DNA from: Acanthosepion lycidas
Lineage: Eukaryota; Mollusca; Cephalopoda; Sepiida; Sepiidae
NCBI GenBank assembly: GCA_963932145.1
Contig: OZ010578.1
Span: 18,046,827 to 18,110,826 of the forward strand
DNA: 64,000 bases
Direction: 5' to 3'
Shown here: positions 48,354 to 58,531 of the stretch, one piece after another
Layout of the letters: every line of letters starts with the position of its first letter
Position numbering within the stretch: the first letter of the stretch is position 1
Notes under the pieces: model-generated
What the model was told of the DNA's origin: nothing
Databases searched by the model: none
What the model saw: the letters and a program-made list of their open reading frames with translations, nothing else
Program-made: the position numbers and the translations under genes

Positions 48354-49015
48354 TGTGTATTTTATCTTTCCGGCTTTGTATACTGCTCATCCGGGCCCAA
48401 ACTATGGTCCTTATACGGTAAAAGAGAATTGTCCTTTAAGTGCTTGCACTTATCTTATTACATCGGATATTCCTAGTAGATCGATGCTAGTGTATGCTGA
48501 TGTTATCTGGGATATTGTTAATAACATCGTCCATTACTTTTCTCATTAGTCCCAGAGCTTCGATTACTATTGGTACAGTCTTAGTCTTCTTTCCCGACAT
48601 CGTGTTAATCTTGTTTTCCAGGTCCTTCCCTTTGGAAAACTACAACATCATTTTTACGGAGGTGCTTTTCTCAGATGCTACCGATATGCAAATAAGCATA
48701 CACTTCCTGAATTTCTTGTCATTTATGATAATAGCATGTAGACTGGCTTTTATTTCCGTGTCAGTTTGAATTGAAATGTCCAAGAGCATAGTTACATCAT
48801 TATTCTGCATAACTGTGTTATGTTGGTGCTCATACAATCTCTCAGTGGTATTGATTTTGTGCTTCTTGCATATCTTCCTGTGGACATATGTCACTACCTT
48901 CTTATGTCTGTGGGTATATTCATTTTGTGATACTCACGGACATTCTGTCATATGAAGGTCGACAGTTTCATCATATTTTCCGCAGATCCTGCATTTCGGC
49001 TTAGTTCCATACTTT
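48353..49015 (-). pseudogene. RLE-type non-LTR retrotransposon B, C-terminal fragment
   Basis: The minus strand reads KPKCRICGKYDETVDLHM (Cys-Cys-His-Cys knuckle), HRKICKKHKINTTERLYEHQ, then DIAI-type nuclease context where the catalytic residues are lost: the RPDIVI segment reads SLHAIII and LIDMS reads LICIS. GKDLENKI, PIVIEALGLM and NIPDNISIH follow. The order matches element A (49.2-49.9 kb), but the copy is more diverged and 5'-truncated at 49,015, exactly where the (ATT)n tail of A ends. Several stops and frame changes. Confidence 0.75.
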
Positions 49016-49025
49016 ATTATTATTA

Positions 49026-49081
<56 letters not shown>
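49016..49081. repeat. (ATT)n tail of element A
   Basis: About 65 bp ATT with one ATC. Marks the 3' end of A and abuts the 5' end of B. Confidence 0.95.
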
Positions 49082-49162
49082 TTCTTTGGTTTCTGGCGTT
49101 TACACATTTCTTTCCGGGTCCCACCCAGGGATCTAAGGTTAGAAATGGCATCATGACACATT

Positions 49163-49918
49163 TCACTGACAAAAAAAAAATAAAATAAAATAAAAATTAT
49201 ATAAAGCCCTTCGTAAAGTGTGGGCTGTACTTGTCAGAACAATTTTTTGTATCTCCTTGAGGCATGGGCTTCCAGGAATCCCTGCAATTAGTCCACTGCA
49301 ATCCTTTCCAACCAGTCCTAGGGCTCCAACTACAACAAGGATTGTTGATGTTCCCATAAGCCACATTTTCGAGATTTCTATTTCAAGGTCCTTGTATTTT
49401 GACAGCTTATTGAATATCTTCAAAGATACATTGCAGTCAGCAGAGACTGCCATATCAATAAGGAGGCACCATTTTTGTTTGGGGTCTTTAATAACAATAT
49501 CTGGGCGGTTGGCCTTGATTGTTCTGTCAGTGTGAATTGTGTAGTCCCATAGAATTGTAACAGGTCCTATCTCCGTAACCGGGTCTGGGTGGTGTTGATA
49601 CCAGTTTCTTTCAGTTTCCTTCCCGTAGAAGTTGCAGATTTTCCAGTGCAGATATTGGCCCACTCTGTCATGTCGGGTTTTATATTCAGTGGGTGCCAAC
49701 ATGGTGCAAGATGATCAATCATTTCTGGATATTTATCGCAGAATCTGCATTTTGGGCTGACACAATATTTTAGTATATGTGCTTGATAATTCCTAGTTAG
49801 CAAGCATTGGTTCTGCGCGGCAAGGATAAAACCTTCAGTTTCCGCTTTCAACCCTGCACTGCGTAGCCACTGATGGGTACGGGTTTTGTCTACGTCAGCT
49901 TGTTTGATACGGGCAGAT
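49163..49918 (-). pseudogene. element A: CCHC knuckle and restriction-like endonuclease
   Basis: Two overlapping frames. The first (to 49,567) has CRFCDKYPEMIDHLAPC, a Cys-Cys-His-Cys knuckle. After a frameshift near 49,700 the second has YLHWKICNFYG, then ANRPDIVIKDPK and LLIDMAVSAD, giving the PD and D of the PD-(D/E)XK nuclease, then KLSKYKDLEIEI, VVVGALGLV and IPGSPCLKEIQK. This nuclease makes the target nick that primes reverse transcription. Its catalytic residues look intact; the break is only in frame. A stop at 49,918 separates it from the connector upstream. Confidence 0.8.
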
Positions 49919-50642
49919 TATTGTACATGAAGCGGTTTATCTTGCCATCGCTTCTGTATCTGGTCGGTTGCATTCGTCTTTGCTGTCTTTTTTAAGTATT
50001 TTGCAGTTTCAGCCGGTGTATTGTGCTGTAGTTGCATCTCTACGCCCATTTGAAGCTCCATTTTGAATTTGTTGGCTTCTTTCATTACGGAGTAAATACG
50101 CTTACTACTTTCATGTTTCTTGAAGCATACCATCATCAGTCTTCTGTAGTTTCCAAGTATCTTTGGAGGACAATTGTTGTAGTTTTGTAGGACAGTTCTA
50201 GTTGAACTAATCCTCTGCTTCCTTCGGATCTGGGCACATACAGACGATCAACATCAGCTTTGGGATGATGCATGCGATAGCAAGTGAGTAGCTTTCTCGT
50301 TTTGGCGTCCATTCGCTTAATTTCAGCTATGGTCCAGTTAAGGACATTAAAGCTGTAATGCACCACTGGGACACCCAATGTGTTTATAGCTGATATTCTA
50401 TTTTTTGAGTTTAGTTCAGTATTTAGTATCAGACGTACACGCCTGTAGTACCCTTTTCTTATTTTTTCTTTCATTTGGGGTTGTTGTATGCCATCTCCTT
50501 CGCTATTTCCTAGGTACTTATAAGCTTCATCATGCTCCAATTCCCTAATCTTTGTTTCAAAATCTAAATCTATTGAGGGTGTTTCTGTAATTCTACCTTT
50601 CTTGAATGTTACTTTTGCACATTTATCTAATCCGAAGTCCAT
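49918..50642 (-). pseudogene. element A: RT thumb and connector
   Basis: Starts at MDFGLDKCAKVTF, the conserved block just after the YMDD catalytic box, in a frame shifted relative to the RT core. KYLGNSEGDGIQ, KGYYRRVRLIL, VVHYSFNVLNWTIAEIKRMD, KLLTCYRMHHPKADVDRLY and RGLVQLELSYKTTT follow, all hallmarks of this family. A second frameshift near 50,136 leads to KKHESSKRIYSVMKEA. Confidence 0.8.
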
Positions 50643-50665
50643 ACCTATGTCGTCACTGAAGTATT

Positions 50666-51663
50666 TTAAAATATTGAGAGGCCTTTCAACTCATTGCCGT
50701 CTTTGGCAAAGAGTTTGAGATCATCCATGTATAGTAGGTGATTGAATATTTTCTTATTTATTTTGTAACCATAGCTACTGTTGTTCAGTTCATGTGTAAG
50801 AGGGGTTAAGGATAAACAAAACAGAAGGGGTGACAGAGCGTCTTCTTGAAAGATTCCACGTCGGATATTCAGACGGTTGGATATGGCAGTGCCCCCGGTG
50901 TGTCTAAGGTATAGTTTGGTGTTCCACATTCCCATGCTGTGCTTAAGAAAGTTTAATACCACAGGGGAGACTTTGTACATTTCCAAAGTCTTAAGGATCC
51001 AAGAATGTGGAACACTATCAAAGGCTTTACGATAATCAATCCACGCTGCACTGAGATTTCTGCGTCGTCTCCTGCAATTTTCCAGGATCATTTTATTTAT
51101 CAGAAGTTGATCTTTGAAGCCATATGAACCTCTACTGCATCCCTTCTGTTCCAGCGGGAGAATGCTGTTTGTTTCGAAAAAGGAATGAGTACGGTTCGTC
51201 AGTACAGACGTGATCAACTTATACGTTGTGGAAAGACATGTTATCGGTCTATATTTTTTCGGGTCGTCTGTTTCAGTTGTTTTTGGTATGAGGTATGTAA
51301 TACCTTCAGTAACCCATTCCGGGATTTTATTGGGATTATTTACAAGCGTTGATAATGTTTTTGCAAGAATTCCATGGGTAGATGAGAGATGATACAGCCA
51401 GAAATTGGGCAACTTGTCATTTCCTGCAGATTTCCATTTTTGGGATTTCGTTAGTGCTTGCCTAACATCATCTGTGGATATATTTTCCCATTCTTGCAGA
51501 GGTGTATCCAGCCGGCGTTCTTCTTCACGCCGTATCCATTCTGCATTTGGGTTACATTCCTTTGGGTTGCTCCAAATATTTTCCCAAAATATCTGTACAT
51601 TATCAATCGATGGTGGCGTTTCGACATGTATAGGTCCTTTTCCAATTTCCCTGTAAAATTTCT
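50666..51663 (-). pseudogene. element A: reverse transcriptase core
   Basis: The longest clean frame of the element. It runs from KFYREIGKGPIHVE just after a TAG at about 51,665, through KSAGNDKLPNFW, KKYRPITCL, GCSRGSYGFKDQLLI, AWIDYRKAFDSVPHSWI (motif A, catalytic D), GIFQEDALSPLLF (motif B) to YMDDLKLFAK (motif C, both aspartates present). Motif B reads QED where almost all RTs have QGD. The frame is lost just after ELKGLSIF at 50,666. The RT copies the element RNA at a nicked target. Confidence 0.85.
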
Positions 51664-52264
51664 AAAGATCTGTTCGGAATATTTTATTTTGGCGATAGAA
51701 CCTACAACGTTTCTCGTATTGTCTTGTTCTCTGTGCTTTTAGCTGAAGTTTCTGTTTCAGCATTTCCTTGATTGATGGAATATCAATTAGGGATTTAATG
51801 CTATATTTCCGTTTGATCTTTTTGGATTTACGTGTGGAAATATTAGGGTTTCTGGTGAGCTCATCTAATATAGAAAGCTCACATCTGATTTGTTTTATTT
51901 CTCGTATCAGTTTGGTTTTCCAAGCTTGTTCTCTGTGTCTGTTAATTTAATTTATTGTCTTGACCCCAAGCTTCCGAGTCGCTGCTAGAGCTGTTGCGTA
52001 TATGACGTTGTTAACTTCTGTTATGTTTCCCGGTGGTTTATCTGTTAACAGTGTTTCCAGGGCAGCATTGTATATTTTCACGATGTGCTTGTTGGGATTT
52101 GTCATATGGATTTTCGGGAGCTGGTCTCTGTCTGACAATTGTATGAAAGTTACTCTGCTGAGTACTTGGATGACGTCATTTTTCGCTTCGGTGATTTCAG
52201 CTTCGTGGTTTTCAAGGAATTCTAAATTAATGTACCTGGAGTCATCTTCAGTGACAGTTTTCAA
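51664..52264 (-). pseudogene. element A: region between N-terminal domain and RT
   Basis: Continues the N-terminal frame after the 49 bp duplication (VTEDDSRYINLEFLENHEAE, then TEAKNDVIQVLSRV and NNVIYATALAATRKLGVK), meets a stop at about 51,948, then reads REQAWKTKLIREIKQIRCEL and EKRCRFYRQNKIFRTDL before a TAG at about 51,665. This spacer precedes the RT in related elements. Confidence 0.7.
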
Positions 52265-52306
52265 GGAATTCTAAATTAATGTACCTGGAGTCATCTTCAG
52301 TGACAA
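52209..52306. repeat. 49 bp tandem duplication inside element A
   Basis: ttttcaaggaattctaaatt and downstream sequence is repeated with a 49 bp period (52,209 and 52,258), apparently identical for a full unit. 49 is not a multiple of 3, so it alone shifts the frame. Both overlapping translations contain VTEDDSRYINLEFLEN. Confidence 0.9.
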
Positions 52307-52910
52307 TTTCTGGAGAACTAGAGGTTGTGTCTAAAGTAGAATCTTCGGTTTCATTTCCTGGGAGATTATTTCGTATTTCATTCGCTTTAGCGTCCACCTC
52401 ATCCTCTGTCGCATTCTTTGTTTCAACATTCGTCTCAATAGAGTTTGAGTGATGGGTCATAATATTTTGTCTTATATCTAATTTTATCTTATCTATTTCT
52501 GCCTTTGAGAGTCTGTTGTTTCGCATGATATCCCTGCGGGCATTGGCAAGCATGTTTGGATTGAGGTTAGGTCTTATATCATTTCCCACCACACTTCTCC
52601 ATATTTGGTATGTTTGATTGGTGGTGTTCTTTGCTGGGTTTTCGAGTGCAGTGAAGAAGGATTTCATGACTTGTCGATACTCTTCGCGGCTCCATTTCGT
52701 TCGTTTACTTTTTACTAGTCGATTTGGCATTGAGACACTTGGTCCAAGGTTGGCGATAATCCGGGTTTGATGACCTAGTGTCTCTTCGTGTGTGGCAGAG
52801 TTTGTTCCAGTGACAGACTTTTCGACCTCAGACTGGTTCCTCTCTGAGGGACGCGGTCCTTGTTGTCCCGGTTGACGGCCGATCCGGTATGAGATATTAT
52901 TCGTATTCAT
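52248..52910 (-). pseudogene. element A: N-terminal DNA-binding-like domain
   Basis: Begins at a Met codon at 52,910: MNTNNISYRIGRQPGQQG, then RTKWSREEYRQVMKSFFTAL, a Myb-like tryptophan helix typical of the N-terminus of RLE elements and thought to bind target DNA. QTYQIWRSVVG, LANARRDIMRNNRLS and a long acidic, polar stretch (DEVDAKANEIRNNLPGNETE) follow before the duplication. 220 codons open. Confidence 0.7.
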
Positions 52911-53207
52911 TGAAATTGGTAGAGATGCGTTTTAACCTTGACCGCCAAGGGGTAATTTTGTTCAGATTACCAGCTGTAGGACGAGACTTGAAGAAGGTCC
53001 AAGAGCAAGACCAGATTTGAGATAGTGGGTTTATTAATATATCGAAGTTAAAAGTTCCTAACAGTGTATGGTATTCAGTTGGGTAGATAATACTAAGTTT
53101 TAACTTAGTATAAGTCCGAGTGACACCTCCAAGTGGGATAATTAATGTCCGCTTAAGGTCTGGGGTGTAGATTAAAACTTGAAATAAAAGTTAAAAAAAA
53201 AAAATTA

Positions 53208-53345
53208 TTAGAGGAGAGAAAAGGGGACTGAAAAGCAAGGAATTAACTTGAGACATTAGGATTTACAATCATATCAAACCAAAGGAAAAGTATCATTCAA
53301 AGATGCTACATTTACCATCTCCTACAACTTCGCAGCATGGCACAA
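53208..53345. repeat. ~138 bp direct repeat, copy 1
   Basis: attaggatttacaatcatat through agatgctacatttaccat and gcatggcacaa recurs at 53,869-54,008 with a few substitutions. Lies directly upstream of element A's 5' end. Confidence 0.85.
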
Positions 53346-53687
53346 GTGACTATCCACAAATGTTCAATTTTCCGTCGCCAACGACAGATACTTATCAAAT
53401 TTTATTGGGTAGGCTGGACTTACACTACAGATTGGTAGGGGAGAATATCAAAGAATTCATTCAACAAAGGGGTAGGAGCAAGGGAATAAAAGTTATACTT
53501 TTCGGTCATCTCTCAAACTACTTGCCGCTAAAAGATATATTTTAAAATTTTCACTCAAAGAGATGATAGACAAAGGGCAGAGCATTGTAGGAAAATTACA
53601 CCTGTAGCCATGAAAAATAAAACAAAAAAAAACTCAGATATAATACAATATGATCCCTGTCAGTGTGGACATATATACATGTACATT

Positions 53688-53688
<1 letters not shown>
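53346..53688. other. unassigned DNA with an 80-codon frame
   Basis: The plus-strand frame 53,303-53,545 reads LHLPSPTTSQHGTSDYPQ, then FNFPSPTTDTY, a short internal repeat. No known domain; not called as a gene. Confidence 0.25.

Positions 53689-53780
<92 letters not shown>
53689..53780. repeat. (AT)n-(GA)n microsatellite
   Basis: About 62 bp (AT)n joined to about 28 bp (GA)n. Confidence 0.95.
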
Positions 53781-53786
<6 letters not shown>

Positions 53787-53868
53787 TTAGCAAACATGTA
53801 CATATACACGCAACGACAGAGATATGGGATGTCTAGCGTAAAAAATAAAATAAAATAAAATAAAATAA

Positions 53869-54008
53869 AATTTAGAGGAGAGAAATGAGAACTGAAAAGC
53901 AAGCAATTAACTTGAGTCATTAGGATTTACAATCATATCAAACTAAAGGAAATGTATCATTCAAAGATGCTACATTTACCATTTCTTACAACTTCGGAGC
54001 ATGGCACA
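53869..54008. repeat. ~138 bp direct repeat, copy 2
   Basis: Second copy, cut off at gcatggcacaa by (ATT)n where copy 1 continues gtgactatcc. The insertion point of the element C tail is therefore visible. Confidence 0.85.
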
Positions 54009-54009
54009 A

Positions 54010-54011
54010 AA

Positions 54012-54045
<34 letters not shown>

Positions 54046-54062
54046 ATTATTATTATTTTTAT
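54010..54062. repeat. (ATT)n tail of element C
   Basis: About 50 bp ATT with an AAT interruption. Confidence 0.95.
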
Positions 54063-54480
54063 TTTCTTTCCATTCTGGCGTTTACACATTTCTTTCCGGG
54101 TCCCACCCAGGGACCTAATGTTAGAAATGGCATCATGACACTTTTCACTGACAAAAAAAAAAAAAAAAAAAAAAATTACATAGATAGAGCTCTTCGTAAA
54201 GTGTGGGCTGTACTTGTCAGAACAATTTTTTGTATCTCCTTGAGGCATGGGCTTCCAGGAATCCCTGCAATTAGTCTACTTCAATCTTTTCCAACCAGTC
54301 CTAGGGCTCCAACTACAACAGGGATTGTTGATGTTCCCATATGCCACATTTTTGAGATTTCTATTTCAAGGTCCTTGTATTTTGACAGCTTTTTGGATAT
54401 CTTCAAAGATACATTGCAGTCAGCAGGAACTGTCATATCAATAAGGAGGCACCGTTTTTGTTTGTGGTCTTTAATAACAA
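54063..54480 (-). mobile_element. RLE non-LTR element C, 5'-truncated copy
   Basis: Nearly identical to 49,082-49,495 of element A: 3' UTR (ctggcgtttacacatttctt), A-run, then the end of the nuclease ORF (GSPCLKEIQKIVLTSTAHTLR region). The 5' end breaks at ggtctttaataacaatat and passes straight into ATT repeats. Confidence 0.85.
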
Positions 54481-54512
54481 TATATATTTATTATTATTAT
54501 TATTTTTATTTT
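54481..54512. repeat. short (ATT)n tail of element D
   Basis: tttattattattattatt, between C and D. Confidence 0.85.
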
Positions 54513-54703
54513 CTTTGCTTTCTGGCGTTTACACATTTCTTTCCGGGTCCCACCCAGGGACCTAAGGTTAGAAATGGCATCATGACACTTTTCACTGACA
54601 AAAAAAAAAAAAAAAAAAAAAGTTACATAGATAGAGCCCTTCGTAAAGTGTGGGCTGTACTTGTCAGAACAATTTTTTGTATCTCCTTGAGGCATGGGCT
54701 TCC

Positions 54704-54705
<2 letters not shown>
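54513..54705 (-). mobile_element. RLE non-LTR element D, 5'-truncated copy
   Basis: Same 3' end as A and C. Truncated after gaggcatgggcttccag, equivalent to position 49,275 of A, and followed at once by (ATT)n. Only the last ~20 codons of the ORF plus the 3' UTR remain. Confidence 0.85.
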
Positions 54706-54751
<46 letters not shown>

Positions 54752-54762
54752 ATTATTATTAT

Positions 54763-54793
<31 letters not shown>

Positions 54794-54807
54794 ATTATTA
54801 TTATTAT

Positions 54808-54841
<34 letters not shown>

Positions 54842-54858
54842 ATTATTATTATTATTAA
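54706..54858. repeat. (ATT)n with AAT interruptions
   Basis: About 150 bp, the longest ATT tract in the window; it abuts the 5' end of element D. Confidence 0.95.
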
Positions 54859-55066
54859 ATACGTGATATTTAGCAGATTCCAAATGTACAACTGCTGATA
54901 GCCGATTCTTACAATAAGAGTGAATTTATAAGTACGTTTAGGAAAAACATATCTTATGTAAAGTTAATCGTACAGACATAGACATAGAAACATTCTAACA
55001 AAATTACTGGATAGAACAGTTGTGTTTTAAAAGTATTTGTGTTTTTTATTAAATAAGGTTTATGTT

Positions 55067-55068
<2 letters not shown>
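54859..55068. other. anonymous DNA
   Basis: No feature recognised. Confidence 0.4.

Positions 55069-55152
<84 letters not shown>
55069..55152. repeat. (AT)n microsatellite
   Basis: About 82 bp AT alternation. Confidence 0.95.
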
Positions 55153-55155
<3 letters not shown>

Positions 55156-55420
55156 CGAATTATTTCCTTTCATATGAGATGACTTATTTCCAATGTTATT
55201 AATGTTTTCCAATTCCGTCATTATAAAACAACAATGACTTCAAGGTTAAATTGTCCATAAAATTTTAGATGTTGAACATATTTATTTTCATGTTACACTA
55301 ATAAGGATATATATGTTATTCCGATATCGCCAAATATGGGGCATTATAGTATATGGGAGAATATTCCCTTATATCGTTAATATATTTTTGATAGGTCGAC
55401 AGTTGTTTTAATCATTTCAT

Positions 55421-55450
55421 CCTGAAGAAGTCTATAATCGCGATGAAATA
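55421..55450 (+). other. PLE-type terminal motif
   Basis: CCTGAAGAAGTC, a short spacer, then cgcGATGAAATA. First strand well preserved, GAAAC drifted to GAAAT. Confidence 0.35.
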
Positions 55451-57211
55451 ATAAAATAGATAGTGAAGGTGAGAAAACTTTGATGAGTTGAATGAACAAG
55501 CTTCAAGGATAGTGAAGATGAGGCCTTGACGACCTTGGTCATGAAGATTTATACATTTATATAAATTTACATCTAAAATAAATGATTCATTTTATTAAAT
55601 TGCAACTCACACCCATCAGACCTGCAACAATCTGCAGTTATAATTTACTCACGTCTGTAAATTTATTTATCCAGTGAAATAGTCATATATCACTTTTCTA
55701 ATACGGTAGAACCTCGGTTCACAAATACAATTCATTGTTGAAGCCCGGTCGTAACCCGAAATGTTCCAAAACCGAAACTATTTTTCTAATAGGTATCAAT
55801 GTAAAATCGATTATTCCATGTACAAGTTTATACAGAAAATTAATATAAATCATTAAATCTAAGAAAACAAATAAATAAATCCAACACTAAACAGATAAAA
55901 TATAGACGAACATTTTAATTTTACCGTACCTGTAAGTAGGAGAGTTAATGGGGTAAGTGAAATGTGGTGTAGAAGGGGAATGATATACATGATTTGGAAA
56001 GGGGAAGGAAAGACATGAACGTTTCTTTATTTATAAGAAATTTATAGATCGTTGATTCTGCCATATGAAACTGAGTAGGAAGAGACAGTATCATCGTCAT
56101 AGAGACAATATGATCAACAATTGTTCTTCTCTTAACTTTTTACTAGTATCACTGCTAGCTTTCTTTAGAGCCATGATTGAGGACTAAAGAAGAGGTAAAA
56201 AATGGCACAGGACAATGAAATTAGAAAACGAAAGAGCAGCACAACACACGAATGTATACATCACGTCGGTCAGCTCTATTATGTTTCACCCGTTTCGGCT
56301 CGGTTCGGCAATGATGTTCGTGAACTGAAATTTTGTTTGATAAACGAGGCATTTTCCTCTCGAATATTCTGTTAGAAAAAAACAATTTGTTCGACATATG
56401 AGACGTTCGAGAACCGAGGATCCTTTTTTTTTACCAAAAATGATGTTTTTTTTTTCTGTTTCTGCTGAAAATCCATCCACTAATTTCGACTGAATATTGT
56501 AGTTCTACATTTCTTCTCCCGTTACAACATTCTGTAACACGGATGTTTCATTGATGTCTCAGCTTTCGATACTTCGCGAAGGCAATTATTTTCTCCAGTA
56601 TTTTCAAGTACCCGCAATTTGTAAATGTCTTATAATCGTCTCTTCCGACAATAAAAAAAAAAAAACTCTTTCAGCGTTGATTTAACATGTCTGTCTCACA
56701 AAAGAACTTGTAAATCATCAATTATACTTTTCCGTTACTAATTGGCTTTGAATCCAATTACGTAGACCTTTCCTGAAATTTGCAAACCATTCACGGCACG
56801 TACTTCATCCAAGACAACCATTTATACTGGTCTTCTCATTCATCATTTTCTTTTCTGTTGTTCTTTTGCCAGACACGCAAAAATGCAGTATCGCCAACGA
56901 GTCTAGTCAGTACCAGTTATTTTGTTGTTTTTTTTTTTTTTCTTAACACTGCATAAATGAGTCCTGAAGACGAAAGTTCCCAAAACATATATTCTAACGA
57001 GTAATTTATCTCTAGATTTTAAAAATTAGGGCGCGTTGACTATCTGTACATGCGTATAAAATAGAATGCTCTTATAATATCGATTCATAAAAATATTAGA
57101 AAATAATTATTTCGAAGGATTTTTCTAAAAACAAGTCGACAATACTTTCGTTGTGACTAATCTCCATTTACACAGAATAGTTTGTTTATTCCTGTTCAAA
57201 ATATGAAAACT
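55451..57211. other. anonymous AT-rich DNA
   Basis: A palindrome-like phrase around 55,705-55,800 (gaacctcggttcac, aaccgaaac) and 56,300-56,420 (gttcgagaaccgagg) hints at a decayed inverted-repeat element, but I could not define ends. No gene-like frame. Confidence 0.35.
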
Positions 57212-57287
57212 AGGCTAAACTAATGCGAATAGACTAAACTAATGCGGATAGGCTAAACTAATGCGGATAGGCTAAACTGATGGGAAG
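57212..57287. repeat. 19 bp tandem repeat, four units
   Basis: aggctaaactaatgcggat repeated at 57,212, 57,231, 57,250 and 57,269 with few changes; the last unit diverges. Confidence 0.9.
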
Positions 57288-57530
57288 TGGAGGCACGGTG
57301 GAGTAATAGATAGCGGCTCGGATTGAGTTCGAATTCTAGTCATTCACTTACGTACGAATACACTTCGAAAAGGTATGAAACCTCTCCCCCCACCCCTAGT
57401 TACGGGTAAATTGCAGGACAGACCGGGTTCTGTAGCCTTGGATGGCAACTGATCTATCAGAGAAGGAAATGGCAAACTACTGAGGGGAAAAAAATCTTCA
57501 TTGTCAGTCATGTAACGAAAGATAAAAGAT
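57288..57530 (+). mobile_element. tRNA-derived SINE
   Basis: Head with A-box-like GGTGGAGTAATAGATAGCGG and B-box-like GAGTTCGAATTCTAG, the best preserved B box in the window. The body has cattcacttacgtacgaat, ccccacccctagttacggg, tagccttggatggcaact and gaaggaaatggcaaactact, a layout I associate with cephalopod SINEs. No 5S-like part precedes it. Confidence 0.75.
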
Positions 57531-58026
57531 CACCTACGAGGGTATCACGCATGGAACGTAACTGAATGCGCATGTCTTCTAAGTGAGGAATAAAAGTTCG
57601 TTTTGAAGGCAAGAAAAAATTCTAGAATCAATATTCATTTATGTTCATTTGTAAACAGGCTATAGATATTATGAGATTGGGATGACACTCATCAGTATAA
57701 ATATGATTTATACTGCGAGTGATATTAATATGAGCAAGTGGTATTTGCAGAACTAACTATCATTGTTGCATATGCGATCCTTTTCTAAAAAGAAACTAAG
57801 AAATGACTTCTATGTTTTGACTTTTTTTTTAAACGTTCTATAAAGTATTCTGTCTTTTGGACCCTCGGAGAAAAGACATCTGTTTAGGCAAAATTTTATA
57901 GATACAGGAATCATAATGAGCCTTGAAAATTGCTTGAAAGAAGAAAAAGATAAATGTGATGGGTTAAGTTTTTTTTTCTTTTCTCGTATTTCATAAATCC
58001 TGAAACTATACAACTTGTAAATATAT
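57531..58026. other. anonymous AT-rich DNA
   Basis: No feature recognised. Confidence 0.45.

Positions 58027-58104
<78 letters not shown>
58027..58104. repeat. (AC)n-(AT)n microsatellite
   Basis: About 22 bp AC then about 56 bp AT. Confidence 0.95.
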
Positions 58105-58107
<3 letters not shown>

Positions 58108-58225
58108 GCTTTCGCTCAAAAGAGTTAAAACTACTGACTTAAAATAGAAAATCCTCACAAAGTCCTCAACAACTGGAAATGTTTATTTACCATCCCAGTG
58201 CACTTCCGCAAACACCACAAAATAG

Positions 58226-58228
<3 letters not shown>

Positions 58229-58280
<52 letters not shown>

Positions 58281-58286
58281 CATACG

Positions 58287-58320
<34 letters not shown>
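58229..58320. repeat. (AT)n microsatellite
   Basis: AT alternation with a short ACAT/ACGT interruption. Confidence 0.95.
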
Positions 58321-58321
<1 letters not shown>

Positions 58322-58467
58322 AGAAATATAGTCTTAAGGTGTGCTATATTTATGGAATAAAGTGCTCAATATCAGAGATATAGCGTGTGTAAATATAAAA
58401 GTGAACATAGAAGTCAACACTGAAACAGACTGTCGCCTCTAAGTGTTGACTTCTATGTTCACTTTTA

Positions 58468-58470
<3 letters not shown>
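58318..58470. repeat. hairpin-ended dispersed repeat, copy 2
   Basis: Matches 21,302-21,440. Arms 58,393-58,420 and 58,443-58,470 are perfectly complementary over 28 bp with a 22-base loop. Flanked by (AT)n on both sides, as copy 1 is. A third trace (atatagtcttaag) appears near 62,490. Confidence 0.85.

Positions 58471-58529
<59 letters not shown>
58471..58529. repeat. (AT)n microsatellite
   Basis: About 58 bp AT alternation between the hairpin repeat and the MITE. Confidence 0.95.

Positions 58530-58531
<2 letters not shown>

Larger units (their letters stand above)
49082..53200 (-). mobile_element. RLE-type (R4/Dong-like) non-LTR retrotransposon A, near full length
   Basis: One ~4.1 kb minus-strand element. 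From 5' to 3': a leader (53,200-52,911), an N-terminal DNA-binding-like region, RT core, a connector, a CCHC knuckle, a PD-(D/E)XK restriction-like endonuclease, a ~120 bp 3' UTR (starting after an A-run near 49,175) and an (ATT)n tail. A C-terminal restriction-like nuclease in place of an N-terminal APE nuclease places it with the R2/R4/NeSL/HERO group. The ATT tail and neighbours recall Dong/R4, known to insert in TAA repeats. About seven lesions break the reading frame: a 49 bp duplication, stops near 51,948, 51,665 and 49,918, and frameshifts near 50,668, 50,136 and 49,700. The 5' boundary is approximate. Confidence 0.8.

Noticed and set aside
54135..54866. 243-codon plus-strand open frame
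   Set aside because: Runs antisense through two truncated retrotransposon copies, a poly-A run and an (ATT)n tract; poly-K and poly-L stretches expose it.
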